From Marinibaculum sp040216765 (GTDB taxonomy: Bacteria > Pseudomonadota > Alphaproteobacteria > Ferrovibrionales > Ferrovibrionaceae), in assembly GCA_040216765.1 (NCBI GenBank), contig JAVJON010000012.1, forward strand, positions 1 to 64,000: a DNA stretch of 64,000 nucleotides, in the 5' to 3' direction. The position numbers and the translations under genes were made by a program. Below are positions 1 to 8,060 of the stretch, piece by piece. The number at the start of each line of letters is the position of its first letter. Within the stretch, counting starts at the first letter, position 1. The notes under the pieces were generated by a model. That model did no database searches. It had not been told where the DNA came from and worked only from the letters and a program-made list of their open reading frames with translations.

Positions 1-45
1 CCCATCGCGCCGCATCTCAATAAGATCAGGCTATTATTGAACCTG

Positions 46-85
46 GCGGCACCATGGACCACCGCGACGAGCGCGGTGGTGACGA
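46..85. repeat. REP-like palindromic repeat, copy 1
   Basis: It begins with 14 nt (GCGGCACCATGGAC) identical to copy 2. A 9-bp perfect stem follows (58-66 with 72-80) around a 5-nt ACGAG loop, and then TGACGA. Head, stem-loop and tail are shared with the copies at 263-302 and 351-382, while the stem sequence itself differs but stays self-complementary. That is the signature of a structured intergenic repeat family. Confidence 0.6.
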
Positions 86-262
86 TTGGGGGAACGCAAG
101 GACATCCGTGTCCAGCGTCAGCGGTTGGCCCCGCAAGCCCGGCAAAGTCGCGGACTTGAGCGAATGCCGGCCATGCTCAACCGGACAGCCGTGGGCGCGA
201 CCCGGCGGTCCATCCCGAGGCGAGACTCAATAGCGGCAGAACGTGACGGAAACCGTTGGGCA

Positions 263-302
263 GCGGCACCATGGACTCGCGGGACAAGCCCGCGAGTGAC
301 GA
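263..302. repeat. REP-like palindromic repeat, copy 2
   Basis: It has the same 14-nt head as copy 1. A 9-bp perfect stem (275-283 with 289-297) surrounds an ACAAG loop and is followed by TGACGA. The minus-strand reading gives a peptide of the type RGLVPRVHG, which I recall from many spurious small ORFs in alphaproteobacterial genomes. This supports a dispersed repeat rather than a gene. Confidence 0.6.
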
Positions 303-350
303 CCTTTTGGGAGGCTGGTCGCGCCATATCGCACAGCAGCCGACCTGAAC

Positions 351-382
351 CGGACACCAGTGGGTCAAGCCCGTGGTGACGA
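351..382. repeat. REP-like palindromic repeat, degenerate copy 3
   Basis: This is an imperfect stem (CACCA...GGG at 355-364 with CCCGTGGTG at 370-378) around a TCAAG loop, ending in the TGACGA tail shared with copies 1 and 2. The head is diverged. It has the same orientation as the other two copies. Confidence 0.45.
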
Positions 383-443
383 TGGAAGTGGGGATTCAGA
401 ATGCCGGTCGATTGCTTCACAAGCGCTGGGCCGCACAGCGCGG

Positions 444-743
444 CTATAGCGGGCCGCCCCGGCCAGGCCGCGTGACCTCGATCACCTGCTGCTCCTCCAT
501 TTCCCCCAGCGCTGACAGGATATCGGCGCGCAGCTGCGCAACGGGCATGTCGGGAAACGCCGCGGCAAAGGTGTCGACGACGGCGTTCAGGGTCAGGGGT
601 GCCTCCAGCAGACGCCAGAGCCCGGCGGCAAGCCGGTCCAGATGGACGATCTCCTGGCCGTCCGGAATCACCAGGAAGACCTCGTCCTCGACCTCGGTCG
701 CCGGCAGCGAAGCGCGGCGGGCATAGGTGTCTACGGTCATCAT
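444..743 (-). CDS. PqqD-like peptide chaperone of an HPr-kinase-related system
   Basis: The 99-residue product has the compact fold pattern of PqqD-type RiPP recognition domains: an N-terminal strand pair ending in a short acidic stretch (residues 18-22), a leucine-rich helix containing DRLAAGLW, a second helix (LRADILSALGEM) and a final strand QQVIEVT. PqqD relatives bind leader peptides and present them to modifying enzymes. The gene is the last of a minus-strand operon: it starts 21 nt after the HPr-kinase-like gene, the usual partner of this subfamily. No substrate peptide gene was found beside it. Family assignment is fairly secure; the substrate is unknown. Confidence 0.72.
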   Translation of the reverse strand: MMTVDTYARRASLPATEVEDEVFLVIPDGQEIVHLDRLAAGLWRLLEAPLTLNAVVDTFAAAFPDMPVAQLRADILSALGEMEEQQVIEVTRPGRGGPL

Positions 744-764
744 GGCACGGCCCCCCCGGGACGC

Positions 765-1664
765 TCAGGGCGTCGCGGCAGCTTGCACCGACCCCGGCAA
801 CAGCGCCAGGGCATCCCAGCATTGGCGATAGCGCAGCATCAGGGCCGGCCCGGTGCCGACAAGCCGTTGTGCTGCGGCCACCCGGCCGGCGGCATCCAGC
901 CCGGGCGCATAAATATACGGGATCAGGCGCGCAATGGCTTCAGCCGGTCGCAGCGGCAGGCAGGCGGGGTCATGGCCGTCCGGCTCCCGGTCCAGGAAGC
1001 ACAGGGCCCCCAGCGGCAGCCGCGCGCCGAACGGCAGCAATGCCCCGGCATCGCGGCCGGCGGACAGCGCCAGGAACCGCATCCCGCCCTCCGCCGCGCC
1101 GAGGCGTGCGGCGACGAAGCCGGCGATGTCCGGCGGCAGGGCGGCAGGCAGGGGCAGGCGCAGCTTCGGCTGCACGCCCATGGCAATCACCGTGGCGCCG
1201 CCGCCCGGCGCCGGCTGCAGCACGGCGCGGTCGTCCGCCAGGACGGTGCTGCCACGGGCGGCCGCAGAGGCGGCGAACAGGCTTTTTCCGGCCTTGTGCG
1301 CGCCGGGCAGGACAATCGTGCCCGCCCCGCCGGGCAGGTCGAGGGCCGCGGCGTGCAGGCACAGCCAGTCGGGCCGCGCCGCCAGCAGGCCGCCGATCAG
1401 CACGCCGGCAACGGCATTGGCGGCAGCCAGCGCGTTGTCGAACCGCGCCTCGCCATCTTCCAGGGTGTCCGATTCGAGCAGCCAGAGCCCCTCTGCCGCG
1501 ACGCTGATGCGGCCCGCCGCGGGCCTGTCGGGCGGGCCCGCCGGGGCTCCGGGCCAGCCGGCGATCACCGCCCGCAGGTGATCGATCACCGCGGCGGTCC
1601 CGGGCGCGGCCTCCAGGACGACCGGTTGCCCCCTGTCCGGCGCGGCAAATCCCAGCCTGGTCAC
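765..1664 (-). CDS. HPr kinase-related protein (HprK-rel-A type)
   Basis: The 299-residue protein carries a P-loop GAHKAGKS at residues 121-128, preceded by the LHAAAL stretch at 103-108 seen in HPr-kinase-like proteins. The acidic pair of LADDRAV (144-145) is in the position of the HprK metal/phosphate-handling residues. True HPr kinases phosphorylate HPr; the related A subfamily, found with PqqD-like proteins, is thought to act on peptides or other small partners, and its target is not established. Its start codon overlaps the end of the glycosyltransferase gene by 4 nt and a PqqD-like gene follows, so the three are very probably co-translated. Confidence 0.75.
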   Translation of the reverse strand: MTRLGFAAPDRGQPVVLEAAPGTAAVIDHLRAVIAGWPGAPAGPPDRPAAGRISVAAEGLWLLESDTLEDGEARFDNALAAANAVAGVLIGGLLAARPDWLCLHAAALDLPGGAGTIVLPGAHKAGKSLFAASAAARGSTVLADDRAVLQPAPGGGATVIAMGVQPKLRLPLPAALPPDIAGFVAARLGAAEGGMRFLALSAGRDAGALLPFGARLPLGALCFLDREPDGHDPACLPLRPAEAIARLIPYIYAPGLDAAGRVAAAQRLVGTGPALMLRYRQCWDALALLPGSVQAAATP

Positions 1665-3010
1665 GCCGTCGCTTTCCGGCTCGCCTTGCGGCGCTTTCCG
1701 GCGGCGCGCGGCTTCTCCTCCGCTCCGGCCGCATCCCCGCCCTCGCCGGCCGTCGCCGCCTTCGGCCAGTCCCGCCCGGGCGGCAGGGCGCCGGCGGCGA
1801 CATCGCGGATCAGGCCCAGATGCCGCGGCAGCAGGTCCTGCAGCGCGTAGCCCTCGACAATTCGTCGCCGCGCCGCCTGGCGCAGGGCTGCGCCGCGCTC
1901 CGGCAGGTCCAGGGCGGCATGGATCCGCCCGGCCAGGGCATCCTCGTCGAAGAAATCGGCGAGCAGCCCCTCCACCCCGTCGGTGATCAGTTCCTGCACC
2001 GGCGCCGTCTGCGAGCCGATGACCAGGCAGCCGGTGGCCATTGCCTCCAGCAGCGACCAGGACAGCACGAACGGCACGGTCAGGTAGATATGCGCGTCGG
2101 AGGACTGCAGCACCGTCAGGTAGTCGGGATAGGGCAGCAGCCCGGTGAAATGGATGCGCGCCGGATCGATCTTCAGCTCGTCCATCATGCGCTGGCGCCA
2201 GCTCTCGCCGGGCGGCAGCTGCCGGCCATAGGCCACCCGGTCCTCGCCGACCACGACGGCATGGGCCTGCGGCCGTTCCCGCAGCACCCGCGCGGCCGCC
2301 CGCATGAACTGCGGAAAGCCGCGATAGGGCTCCATCCCGCGGGTGGCATAGGTGACGATCTCGGTCTCCGGGGTCAGCGGCAGCCCGGGGATCGCAAGCC
2401 GTCCGAGCTTCTCGCGGGCATCGGCGGCCGGGGCGAAGAAGGTCACGTCGATGCCGTCATGCAGCGCCGACAGCTTCTGCCGGAACAGGGTGGGAAAGCG
2501 GGACAGCTGGAAGCGGGTGGGCGATATGCCCCAGTCGCAGGCGGCGAGGTCCATCAGGATCGACGCGTTGCGCGTGCGCAGGCGGCACAGATCGTCGGCG
2601 CTCAGCGGCGGATCGTTCAGGAAGTCCGCATCGGAGTTCAGGCCGTGATAGTACCATTCGTAGTACATCAGGCTGCGCACCCTGGGAAAGACGTCCTTGA
2701 TGTACAGGGCATTGCCCCAGCCGGAATGGGCGCAGACGAGGTCGGGAACGAAGCCCTCGCGCGCCAGTTCCCGGCAGACCCGCCAGACCGCCTGGCCGTT
2801 CAGGACCGCTGTCTCGGTCCCGCGCAGGTAGTGATGCGTTTCCCTTGCGGCATCCCGGGTCGGGCGGTAGATCCGGTTGCGCACGCCGGGCAGGCTGCCG
2901 CGATCCCGCTGGGTGACGAAGACCACCTCGTTGGCACCGTCCGCTGCCAGGGCGGGCGCCACATGGCGGTACTGCGCGGGAAAATTGTTGTGCAGGAAAA
3001 GGACACGCAT
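1661..3010 (-). CDS. Glycosyltransferase family 4
   Basis: A GT-B fold glycosyltransferase of 449 residues. The N-terminal acceptor half begins with an RVLFLHNNFPAQY strand. The C-terminal donor half has the GT4 nucleotide-sugar region: LLEAMATG at 320-327 and PVQE at 337-340, corresponding to the EX7E zone, followed by DGVEGLL. The last 40 residues are a low-complexity Lys/Arg/Ala-rich tail. The start lies 83 nt after the regA stop. It leads the operon with the HPr-kinase-like and PqqD-like genes, an unusual partnership suggesting glycosylation of, or transport with, a processed product. Donor and acceptor cannot be read from the sequence. Confidence 0.82.
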   Translation of the reverse strand: MRVLFLHNNFPAQYRHVAPALAADGANEVVFVTQRDRGSLPGVRNRIYRPTRDAARETHHYLRGTETAVLNGQAVWRVCRELAREGFVPDLVCAHSGWGNALYIKDVFPRVRSLMYYEWYYHGLNSDADFLNDPPLSADDLCRLRTRNASILMDLAACDWGISPTRFQLSRFPTLFRQKLSALHDGIDVTFFAPAADAREKLGRLAIPGLPLTPETEIVTYATRGMEPYRGFPQFMRAAARVLRERPQAHAVVVGEDRVAYGRQLPPGESWRQRMMDELKIDPARIHFTGLLPYPDYLTVLQSSDAHIYLTVPFVLSWSLLEAMATGCLVIGSQTAPVQELITDGVEGLLADFFDEDALAGRIHAALDLPERGAALRQAARRRIVEGYALQDLLPRHLGLIRDVAAGALPPGRDWPKAATAGEGGDAAGAEEKPRAAGKRRKASRKATA

Positions 3011-3093
3011 GCGGCCGCCACCTCGGGATTGTCACTGAAAGGGATCGGCCTGCAGCCCCGCAAGAGGCGTGCCGCCATGCCCCGGGGGCCGGC

Positions 3094-3672
3094 TTATTGC
3101 GGTGAACGCTTGGCCAGGATCCGCTGCAGGGTCCGCCGATGCATGTTCAGCCGCCGGGCGGTTTCCGAGACGTTGCGGTCGCACAGCTCGTAGACCCGCT
3201 GGATATGCTCCCAGCGGACCCGGGCCGCCGACATCGGATGCTCGGGGGGTTCCGGCTTGCCCTCGGGCGAGGCCAGCAGGGCGGCTTCGATATCGTCCGG
3301 TTCCGCCGGCTTCGCCAGATAGTCGATGGCGCCGGCCTTCACCGCCGCAACGGCCGTCGCGATATTGCCGAACCCGGTCAACATGATGATGCGCATGTCC
3401 GGGCGCAGCCGGCGCAACGCCTCGACGATGTCCAGCCCGCTGCCATCCGCCAGCTTCAGGTCGACGACCGCAAAGCCGGGCGCATCGTGCCGCGCCAGCC
3501 GGATGGCTTCCTCCACCCCGCCGGCGACCTGGACCCGGAAGTCGCGCTTTTCCATTGCGCGGGCCAGCCGCATCCGGAACGGCTCGTCGTCATCGACGAT
3601 CAGCAGGCTGCGGCCCTGGCCGTCTTCGTCGGGGCCGGTCGCCCGACCCTCCTCGGCTGTGTCGCTGGACAT
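3094..3672 (-). CDS. regA: Redox response regulator RegA/PrrA/ActR
   Basis: The 192-residue protein has a receiver domain with the acidic cluster DDD at 27-29, phospho-acceptor D71 in VVDLKLADG, and K121 in LAKPAE. A short Pro-rich linker joins it to a Fis-type helix-turn-helix (about 153-190, NVSETARRLNMHRRTLQR), nearly invariant in RegA orthologues. RegA activates or represses photosynthesis, carbon fixation, nitrogen fixation and respiratory genes according to redox state. I chose ATG at 3672 because longer versions read into the gap and the regB end. It lies 173 nt downstream of regB on the same strand, the cognate pair. Confidence 0.93.
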   Translation of the reverse strand: MSSDTAEEGRATGPDEDGQGRSLLIVDDDEPFRMRLARAMEKRDFRVQVAGGVEEAIRLARHDAPGFAVVDLKLADGSGLDIVEALRRLRPDMRIIMLTGFGNIATAVAAVKAGAIDYLAKPAEPDDIEAALLASPEGKPEPPEHPMSAARVRWEHIQRVYELCDRNVSETARRLNMHRRTLQRILAKRSPQ

Positions 3673-3723
3673 CGTTTCTCCCGGCGGGCGGCGCGGCCTG
3701 CGCCCTCGGATCGGCTCTCGCCG

Positions 3724-3747
3724 CCCCTGTTCTGGCCCCTGTTCTGG
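3724..3747. repeat. Tandem 12-nt direct repeat in the regB-regA gap
   Basis: CCCCTGTTCTGG occurs twice head to tail in the 173-nt spacer between regB and regA. A perfect 8-bp palindrome CCAATTGG follows at 3781-3788. No function is evident. Confidence 0.5.
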
Positions 3748-3845
3748 CAATTCCACCCTGGAGCCCGGTGAAACTATGGCCAATTGGGGAGATACGGCCA
3801 AGTCCCCCCGGGCGCAAGCGCGGCGGCCGGGCCATCCCCCGAATG

Positions 3846-5207
3846 CTAGGGCACCGCGCCGCCCGGCTGGCCCGGCTGCCGCTCCTCGATGGCGGCGCGC
3901 GGCCATTGGATCGAGACCAGCGCCCCGCCGGCAGCCGCCAGGTTGGCAAAGCGGATCCGCGCCGAGGTCCGTTCCAGGAGGGTCTTGGCGATGAACACGC
4001 CCAGCCCCATGCCGCCTTCGCCCGGCCGGCTGGTGGTATAGGGCTCGCCCAGCGCCGACAGGATGTCGATGTTGAACCCGGGCCCGTCGTCCGCAACCTC
4101 GATCTGCAGCTCGCTCTCGGTCCAGGACACGGTCACGGTGACCCTGCTTGCGGCAAAGTCCATCGCGTTCTCGATCAGGTTGCCGAGGGCATGCATGATT
4201 TCCGCCCGCCGCCGCACCACCAATTGCGGGCCGGTATCGAGGATGCGCAGGTCGAAGTCCTTGTCCGGCCCCAGATGCGGCTCCGCGGCGGCTTCGACCA
4301 GCGCCCCCACGGTCAAGCTGCGCATATGGTCGGCGCCATGATCGTCGTCCGGGCGGGCGGAGATCTGCGCCAGGATCCCGCGGCAGCGCCCGGCCTGGGC
4401 ATGCAGCAGCTCGGCATCCTCGCGGATCGCCTGCAGGTCCGGCGCCGCGGACGCCGCCTCGCGGCGCAGTTCGGCGGCAGCGACCACGATCGTTCCCAGG
4501 GGCGTGCCGAGCTCATGTGCGGCCGCCGCGGCCAGCCCGCCCAGGGCGGCCAGCCGGTGCTCGCGGGCAAGCGCCAGCTGGGTGGCGGCGAGGCCGGCCG
4601 ACATGCGGCGGGCCTCCTCCGCCACCCGCCACGAATAGATGCACAGGAAGGCAAGGCCCAGCACCAGGCTGACCCAGATGCCGATCATGTAGAGCACCGG
4701 CAGGGCGAAGCCGGGCGCCAGCCAGGGCAGCGGCAGGTGCACGAACAGCAGCAGGCTCTGCAGCATCACCGCCAGCAGGCCCAATGCCAGGGTGGCGCGC
4801 AGCGGCAGGATGGTGGCGGAGATCGTGACCGGCACCAGGATCAGCAGCGAGAAGGGGTTCTCCAGCCCGCCGGAGAGGTAGAGCAGGGCGGCCAGCTGCA
4901 CCAGGTCGAAGGCCAGGTGCGCCGCCGCCTGCCGGTGGTCCAGCCGGGTCGCCGCCGGATAGATCAGGAAACAGGCGAGATTCACCAGGACCGATATGCC
5001 GATGACCCCGAGGGCCGCGTCGATCGGCAGCCGCAGCCCCAGCGCATAGTGAATGAACAGCACGGCCAGGGCCTGGCCGACGATCGCCACCCAGCGGATC
5101 ACGCCCAGGGTGCGCAGCCGCACCGAGGTGCCGCCCGCCGCCATCGCGACGGCCGATTCGGGGTCCTCCACCAGGCCGTGCGGACCGCCGACCGGATCCG
5201 CCGCCAT
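3846..5207 (-). CDS. regB: Redox sensor histidine kinase RegB/PrrB
   Basis: A 453-residue membrane sensor kinase with about six N-terminal helices (roughly residues 35-195). It includes the RegB heptad GGLENPF at 113-119, the conserved ubiquinone-sensing loop. The H-box HELGTPLGT gives H231 as the autophosphorylation site, and the redox-active cysteine region RCRGIL places the cysteine at 275, as in characterised RegB proteins. N, G1 (DDGPGF) and G2 (GGMGLGVFIA) boxes complete the ATPase domain. ATG at 5207 is preferred; an upstream in-frame ATG at 5282 would run into the divergent ABC gene. It senses the quinone pool and phosphorylates RegA. Confidence 0.93.
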   Translation of the reverse strand: MAADPVGGPHGLVEDPESAVAMAAGGTSVRLRTLGVIRWVAIVGQALAVLFIHYALGLRLPIDAALGVIGISVLVNLACFLIYPAATRLDHRQAAAHLAFDLVQLAALLYLSGGLENPFSLLILVPVTISATILPLRATLALGLLAVMLQSLLLFVHLPLPWLAPGFALPVLYMIGIWVSLVLGLAFLCIYSWRVAEEARRMSAGLAATQLALAREHRLAALGGLAAAAAHELGTPLGTIVVAAAELRREAASAAPDLQAIREDAELLHAQAGRCRGILAQISARPDDDHGADHMRSLTVGALVEAAAEPHLGPDKDFDLRILDTGPQLVVRRRAEIMHALGNLIENAMDFAASRVTVTVSWTESELQIEVADDGPGFNIDILSALGEPYTTSRPGEGGMGLGVFIAKTLLERTSARIRFANLAAAGGALVSIQWPRAAIEERQPGQPGGAVP

Positions 5208-5280
5208 TGTGTCCGGCGGTGCCTGCACCTGTTGCACCTCTCCTATGGCCAAGCCACGCCCAGCAGCGCATATATGCCGC

Positions 5281-6189
5281 ATGGATGCCAGCGCTCATTC
5301 CCCGGCGGCCAGCCTGCAGGCGGGCCGCGATGCTTCCCGTTCGGCCCGACCGTTTCCGGCCCCGCCGCCCGCCGGCAAGCCCGGCCCCGACCTGGCGGCC
5401 GATCCCGCGATCGTCGTTTCGGGCCTCGGCAAGCGGTTCGGCAAGGTCGTGGCCGTCGAGGCGATCAGCTTCGCGGTGCCCCGCGGCAGTGTCACGGCCC
5501 TGCTGGGCGGCAATGGTGCGGGCAAGACCACGACCCTGTCCATGATGCTGGGCCTGCTGCTGCCCAGCGCGGGCGAGATCTTCATCCTTGGCGTCGACAT
5601 GCTGCGCGACCGGCACCGGGTGCTGCCCTGGATGAACTTCTCCTCGCCCTATGTGGACCTGCCGCACCGCCTGACCGTGCGGCAGAACCTGACGATCTAT
5701 GCGGAGCTCTACAGCGTGCGCCAGCCCCGGCAGCGGATCGCCGAACTGGCGCAGGAACTGGATTTCGAGGGGCTGCTGGCGCGCCCCTTCGGGAAGCTGT
5801 CGGCCGGCCAGAAGACCCGGGTGGCGCTGGCCAAGGCATTGATCAACCGGCCGATGGCCCTGCTGCTGGACGAACCGACCGCATCGCTGGACCCGGATAC
5901 CGCGGAGTGGGTCCGCGCCTGGCTGACCCGCTATCGCGAGACGACCGGCGCGACGATCCTGCTGGCATCGCACAACATGATCGAGGTCGAGCGGATCTGC
6001 GACACCGTGCTGATGATGCGGCAGGGCCGCATCGTCGACCAGGGCACGCCGCGGGGCCTGATCGAGCGCTACGGCCGGCGCAACATGGAGGAGGTCTTCC
6101 TCGACATCGCGCGGCAGCAGGGCCGCGCGGCGGCAGACGGCCGCGACAATGCCGCGCAGGACGGCCCGGGGGATCCGGCAGGTGGTTGA
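5281..6189 (+). CDS. ABC-2 type exporter, ATP-binding protein
   Basis: The 302-residue ATPase has Walker A GGNGAGKT (76-83), signature LSAGQ (173-177, a variant of LSGGQ) and Walker B LLLDEP (about 194-199), with the switch histidine in LASHNM. The first 40 residues are a Pro/Ala-rich extension before the nucleotide-binding domain. It is divergent from regB (73-nt gap) and overlaps the permease gene. The domain resembles the NatA/daunorubicin-type exporters; the substrate is unknown. Its position between regBA and senC suggests a role in redox or respiratory assembly, which is inference. Confidence 0.85.
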   Translation: MDASAHSPAASLQAGRDASRSARPFPAPPPAGKPGPDLAADPAIVVSGLGKRFGKVVAVEAISFAVPRGSVTALLGGNGAGKTTTLSMMLGLLLPSAGEIFILGVDMLRDRHRVLPWMNFSSPYVDLPHRLTVRQNLTIYAELYSVRQPRQRIAELAQELDFEGLLARPFGKLSAGQKTRVALAKALINRPMALLLDEPTASLDPDTAEWVRAWLTRYRETTGATILLASHNMIEVERICDTVLMMRQGRIVDQGTPRGLIERYGRRNMEEVFLDIARQQGRAAADGRDNAAQDGPGDPAGG

Positions 6190-7027
6190 CCTGGGGGTCC
6201 CGGTGCAGGAGGACCGGCGCGGCACGGTCCCGGCCTGGAGCCTGCGCCGGGTCGCGGCCCTGGTGCGCCGCTACACCTATCTTCTGCTGTCGTCCTGGCC
6301 GCGCCTTGCCGAACTGGCCTATTGGCCGACCGTGCAGATGGTGATGTGGGGCTTCATGACCGTGTTCCTGGAGCAGAACTCGTCCTACATCTCGCAGGCG
6401 TTCGGCGTGCTGATTTCCGGGGTCCTGCTGTGGGACATCCTGTTCCGCGGCCAGATCGGCCTCGCCATCTCGTTCATGGAGGAGATGTGGTCGCGCAACC
6501 TGGGCCATCTCTTCGTCAGCCCCCTGCGCCCGCTGGAACTGGTTGCCGCGCTGACGACCATGAGCCTGATCCGCACCCTGATCGGCATCCTGCCGGCGGC
6601 TGGGCTGGCGATCGCCTTTTTCGGCTTCTCGATCTTCGATCTCGGCCTGTCGCTGGTCGCCTTCTTCTTCAGCCTGCTGATCTTCGCCTGGGCGATCGGG
6701 CTGGCCGTGTCGGGACTGGTCCTGCTGTGGGGCCAGGGGGCGGAATCCCTGGCCTGGGCCGCGATCTTCGGGATCCTTCCGGTCAGCGCGGTCTACTATC
6801 CGGTCTCCGCGCTGCCGGACTGGATATCCTGGCTCGCCTGGACCATGCCGGCCGCCTACAGTTTCGAGGGCATGCGGTCGATCCTGCAGGATGGCATCGT
6901 GCGGCCGGACCTGATGGCCACCGGATTTGCCCTCAACCTCGTCTACCTGGCGCTGGGCGCCGCGGCCTTCCTGTGGTGCTTCCGTATCGCGCGGCGGGAC
7001 GGCCTGCTGCTGCAGCAGGGCGAATGA
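6182..7027 (+). CDS. ABC-2 type exporter, permease
   Basis: This integral membrane protein has six predicted helices, with an ABC-2 pattern: an amphipathic N-terminus, a first helix around PTVQMVMWGFMTVFL, and a Gly/Phe-rich C-terminal helix. I take GTG at 6182, which overlaps the stop of the ATPase gene and is preceded by a purine-rich stretch. An in-frame ATG at 6149 would add 11 residues but lacks a ribosome binding site. It is the membrane partner of the upstream ATPase. Its stop overlaps the next gene (ATGA at 7024-7027). Confidence 0.85.
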   Translation: MVDLGVPVQEDRRGTVPAWSLRRVAALVRRYTYLLLSSWPRLAELAYWPTVQMVMWGFMTVFLEQNSSYISQAFGVLISGVLLWDILFRGQIGLAISFMEEMWSRNLGHLFVSPLRPLELVAALTTMSLIRTLIGILPAAGLAIAFFGFSIFDLGLSLVAFFFSLLIFAWAIGLAVSGLVLLWGQGAESLAWAAIFGILPVSAVYYPVSALPDWISWLAWTMPAAYSFEGMRSILQDGIVRPDLMATGFALNLVYLALGAAAFLWCFRIARRDGLLLQQGE

Positions 7028-7311
7028 CCCGGTACGGCATCACCGCCGGCCGCCTGCTGACAGCAGCGGTGCTCGGCGCCAGCGCCGTGATCGTGCTGGC
7101 CGCGCCCGCGCTCTGGCACGAGACCGCGACCCTGTTCGAGCGCGGCGTTCTGGCGCTGTGGTTGATTGGCGCCATCGCCAGCTTCATCTCTCTGTCGGGC
7201 CTGCGGCCGGGCCGGGCGCCGTTGCGCTGGCTCGCCAGGCCCGGGATCGGTCCGCTGCTGGCCGGCCTGGCGGCCGTCCTGGTGCTGTCGGCGCACTGGC
7301 AATGGGCGTGA
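7024..7311 (+). CDS. Small membrane protein, unknown function
   Basis: The 95-residue protein has three hydrophobic segments (about residues 10-28, 38-56 and 72-90) separated by short basic loops. Its ATG overlaps the permease stop (ATGA), so it is translationally coupled to the ABC exporter. I do not recognise a named family. Likely roles are an accessory subunit of the exporter or a component of cytochrome oxidase biogenesis, given the following senC. Confidence 0.65.
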   Translation: MTRYGITAGRLLTAAVLGASAVIVLAAPALWHETATLFERGVLALWLIGAIASFISLSGLRPGRAPLRWLARPGIGPLLAGLAAVLVLSAHWQWA

Positions 7312-7366
7312 ACGGCAGGTGCCGGCGGCAGCGCCGGACCGTGGCAGTTGCAGGAAGGGCGAGCTC

Positions 7367-8017
7367 ATGACCGACAGGAACATGAAGGGCGGGGACGGGC
7401 AGGCGCCGGGAGGCAGCCCGATGATGCGCGGCTTGCGGCGCGGCGTTCTGCTGGTGGTCGTGATCCTGGCGGCCGCCGGCGCCGTGCTGGCGGTGCGGTG
7501 GCTGACCTCCGAGGAGATGCTGCGCGACCCGGCGTCCGAGATCCATGCCGCGTTCACGCTGACCGACCAGGACGGCCGCACGGTCACGGCCGCAGGCCTG
7601 TCCGGCAGGCCGATGCTGCTCTATTTCGGCTATACCTATTGCCCCGATGTCTGCCCGACGGAACTGGCCAATATCACCCAGGCCATGGACCTGCTCGGCG
7701 AGGCGGCGGACGGGGTGCAACCCGTGTTCATCACGGTCGACCCGGAACGCGATACCCAGGCCGTGATGAAGAGCTATCTGGGCCATTTCGACGACCGCTT
7801 CATCGGCCTGACCGGCAGCGCGGAGCAGATCGCGCAGGCGGCGCGGGCCGCCAAGGTCTACTACGCGAAGGTCGATATGCCGGACAGCGGTGTCGGATAC
7901 CTGATGGACCATACCGGTTTCGTCTACCTGCTGGATGCCGAGGGGCGCTACCTCGCGCATTTCCGGCCGAACAGCGATCCGCAGGACATGGCGGACCGGG
8001 TCAAGGCGGCCCTCTAG
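7367..8017 (+). CDS. senC: SCO1/SenC/PrrC copper chaperone
   Basis: The 216-residue protein has a single N-terminal membrane anchor (about 24-45) and a periplasmic thioredoxin-like domain. The copper motif CPDVC places cysteines at 92 and 96, with the third ligand H182 in MDHTGF. SCO proteins deliver copper to the CuA centre of cytochrome oxidase and can act as thiol reductants. In other alphaproteobacteria senC/prrC lies between regB and regA; here an ABC exporter is interposed and the group is divergent from regB. The ATG is preceded by GGAAGGGCGAG, a good ribosome binding site. Confidence 0.92.
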   Translation: MTDRNMKGGDGQAPGGSPMMRGLRRGVLLVVVILAAAGAVLAVRWLTSEEMLRDPASEIHAAFTLTDQDGRTVTAAGLSGRPMLLYFGYTYCPDVCPTELANITQAMDLLGEAADGVQPVFITVDPERDTQAVMKSYLGHFDDRFIGLTGSAEQIAQAARAAKVYYAKVDMPDSGVGYLMDHTGFVYLLDAEGRYLAHFRPNSDPQDMADRVKAAL

Positions 8018-8032
8018 GCCGCCCAGCAACCT

Positions 8033-8060
8033 TTGCCGCATGCGGCGATCGGCCTAAAGT
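8033..8060 (+). promoter_or_regulatory. Candidate phaZ promoter with palindrome over the -35
   Basis: TTGCCG (8033-8038), 16 nt, then TAAAGT (8055-8060). The perfect 12-bp palindrome GCCGCATGCGGC at 8035-8046 overlaps the -35 hexamer. A GCCCGC/GCGGGC hairpin follows at 8063-8078 in the untranslated leader. Prediction by eye only. Confidence 0.35.

Larger units (their letters stand above)
1..443. other. Gene-free left edge with REP-like palindromes
   Basis: I see no credible gene here. Open frames in this stretch translate to short low-complexity peptides generated by the palindromic repeats listed separately. The stretch lies downstream of the PqqD-like gene, so that operon does not continue leftward for at least this distance. 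A further small inverted repeat (GGACA, 4-nt loop, TGTCC) sits at 100-113. Confidence 0.6.

Noticed and set aside
118..822. Minus-strand open frame of 234 codons at the left edge
   Set aside because: It reads through the REP-like repeats and overlaps the PqqD-like gene in another frame; it contains the RGLVPRVHG-type repeat peptide rather than a protein domain.
6149..6181. Upstream ATG start for the ABC permease
   Set aside because: The ATG at 6149 lies inside the ATPase gene without a ribosome binding site; the GTG at 6182 overlapping the stop is a better fit. Not certain.
3555..6344. Plus-strand open frame of about 929 codons across regB and the ABC genes
   Set aside because: Antisense to regB and in the wrong frame for the ABC genes, which have clear motifs in other frames.
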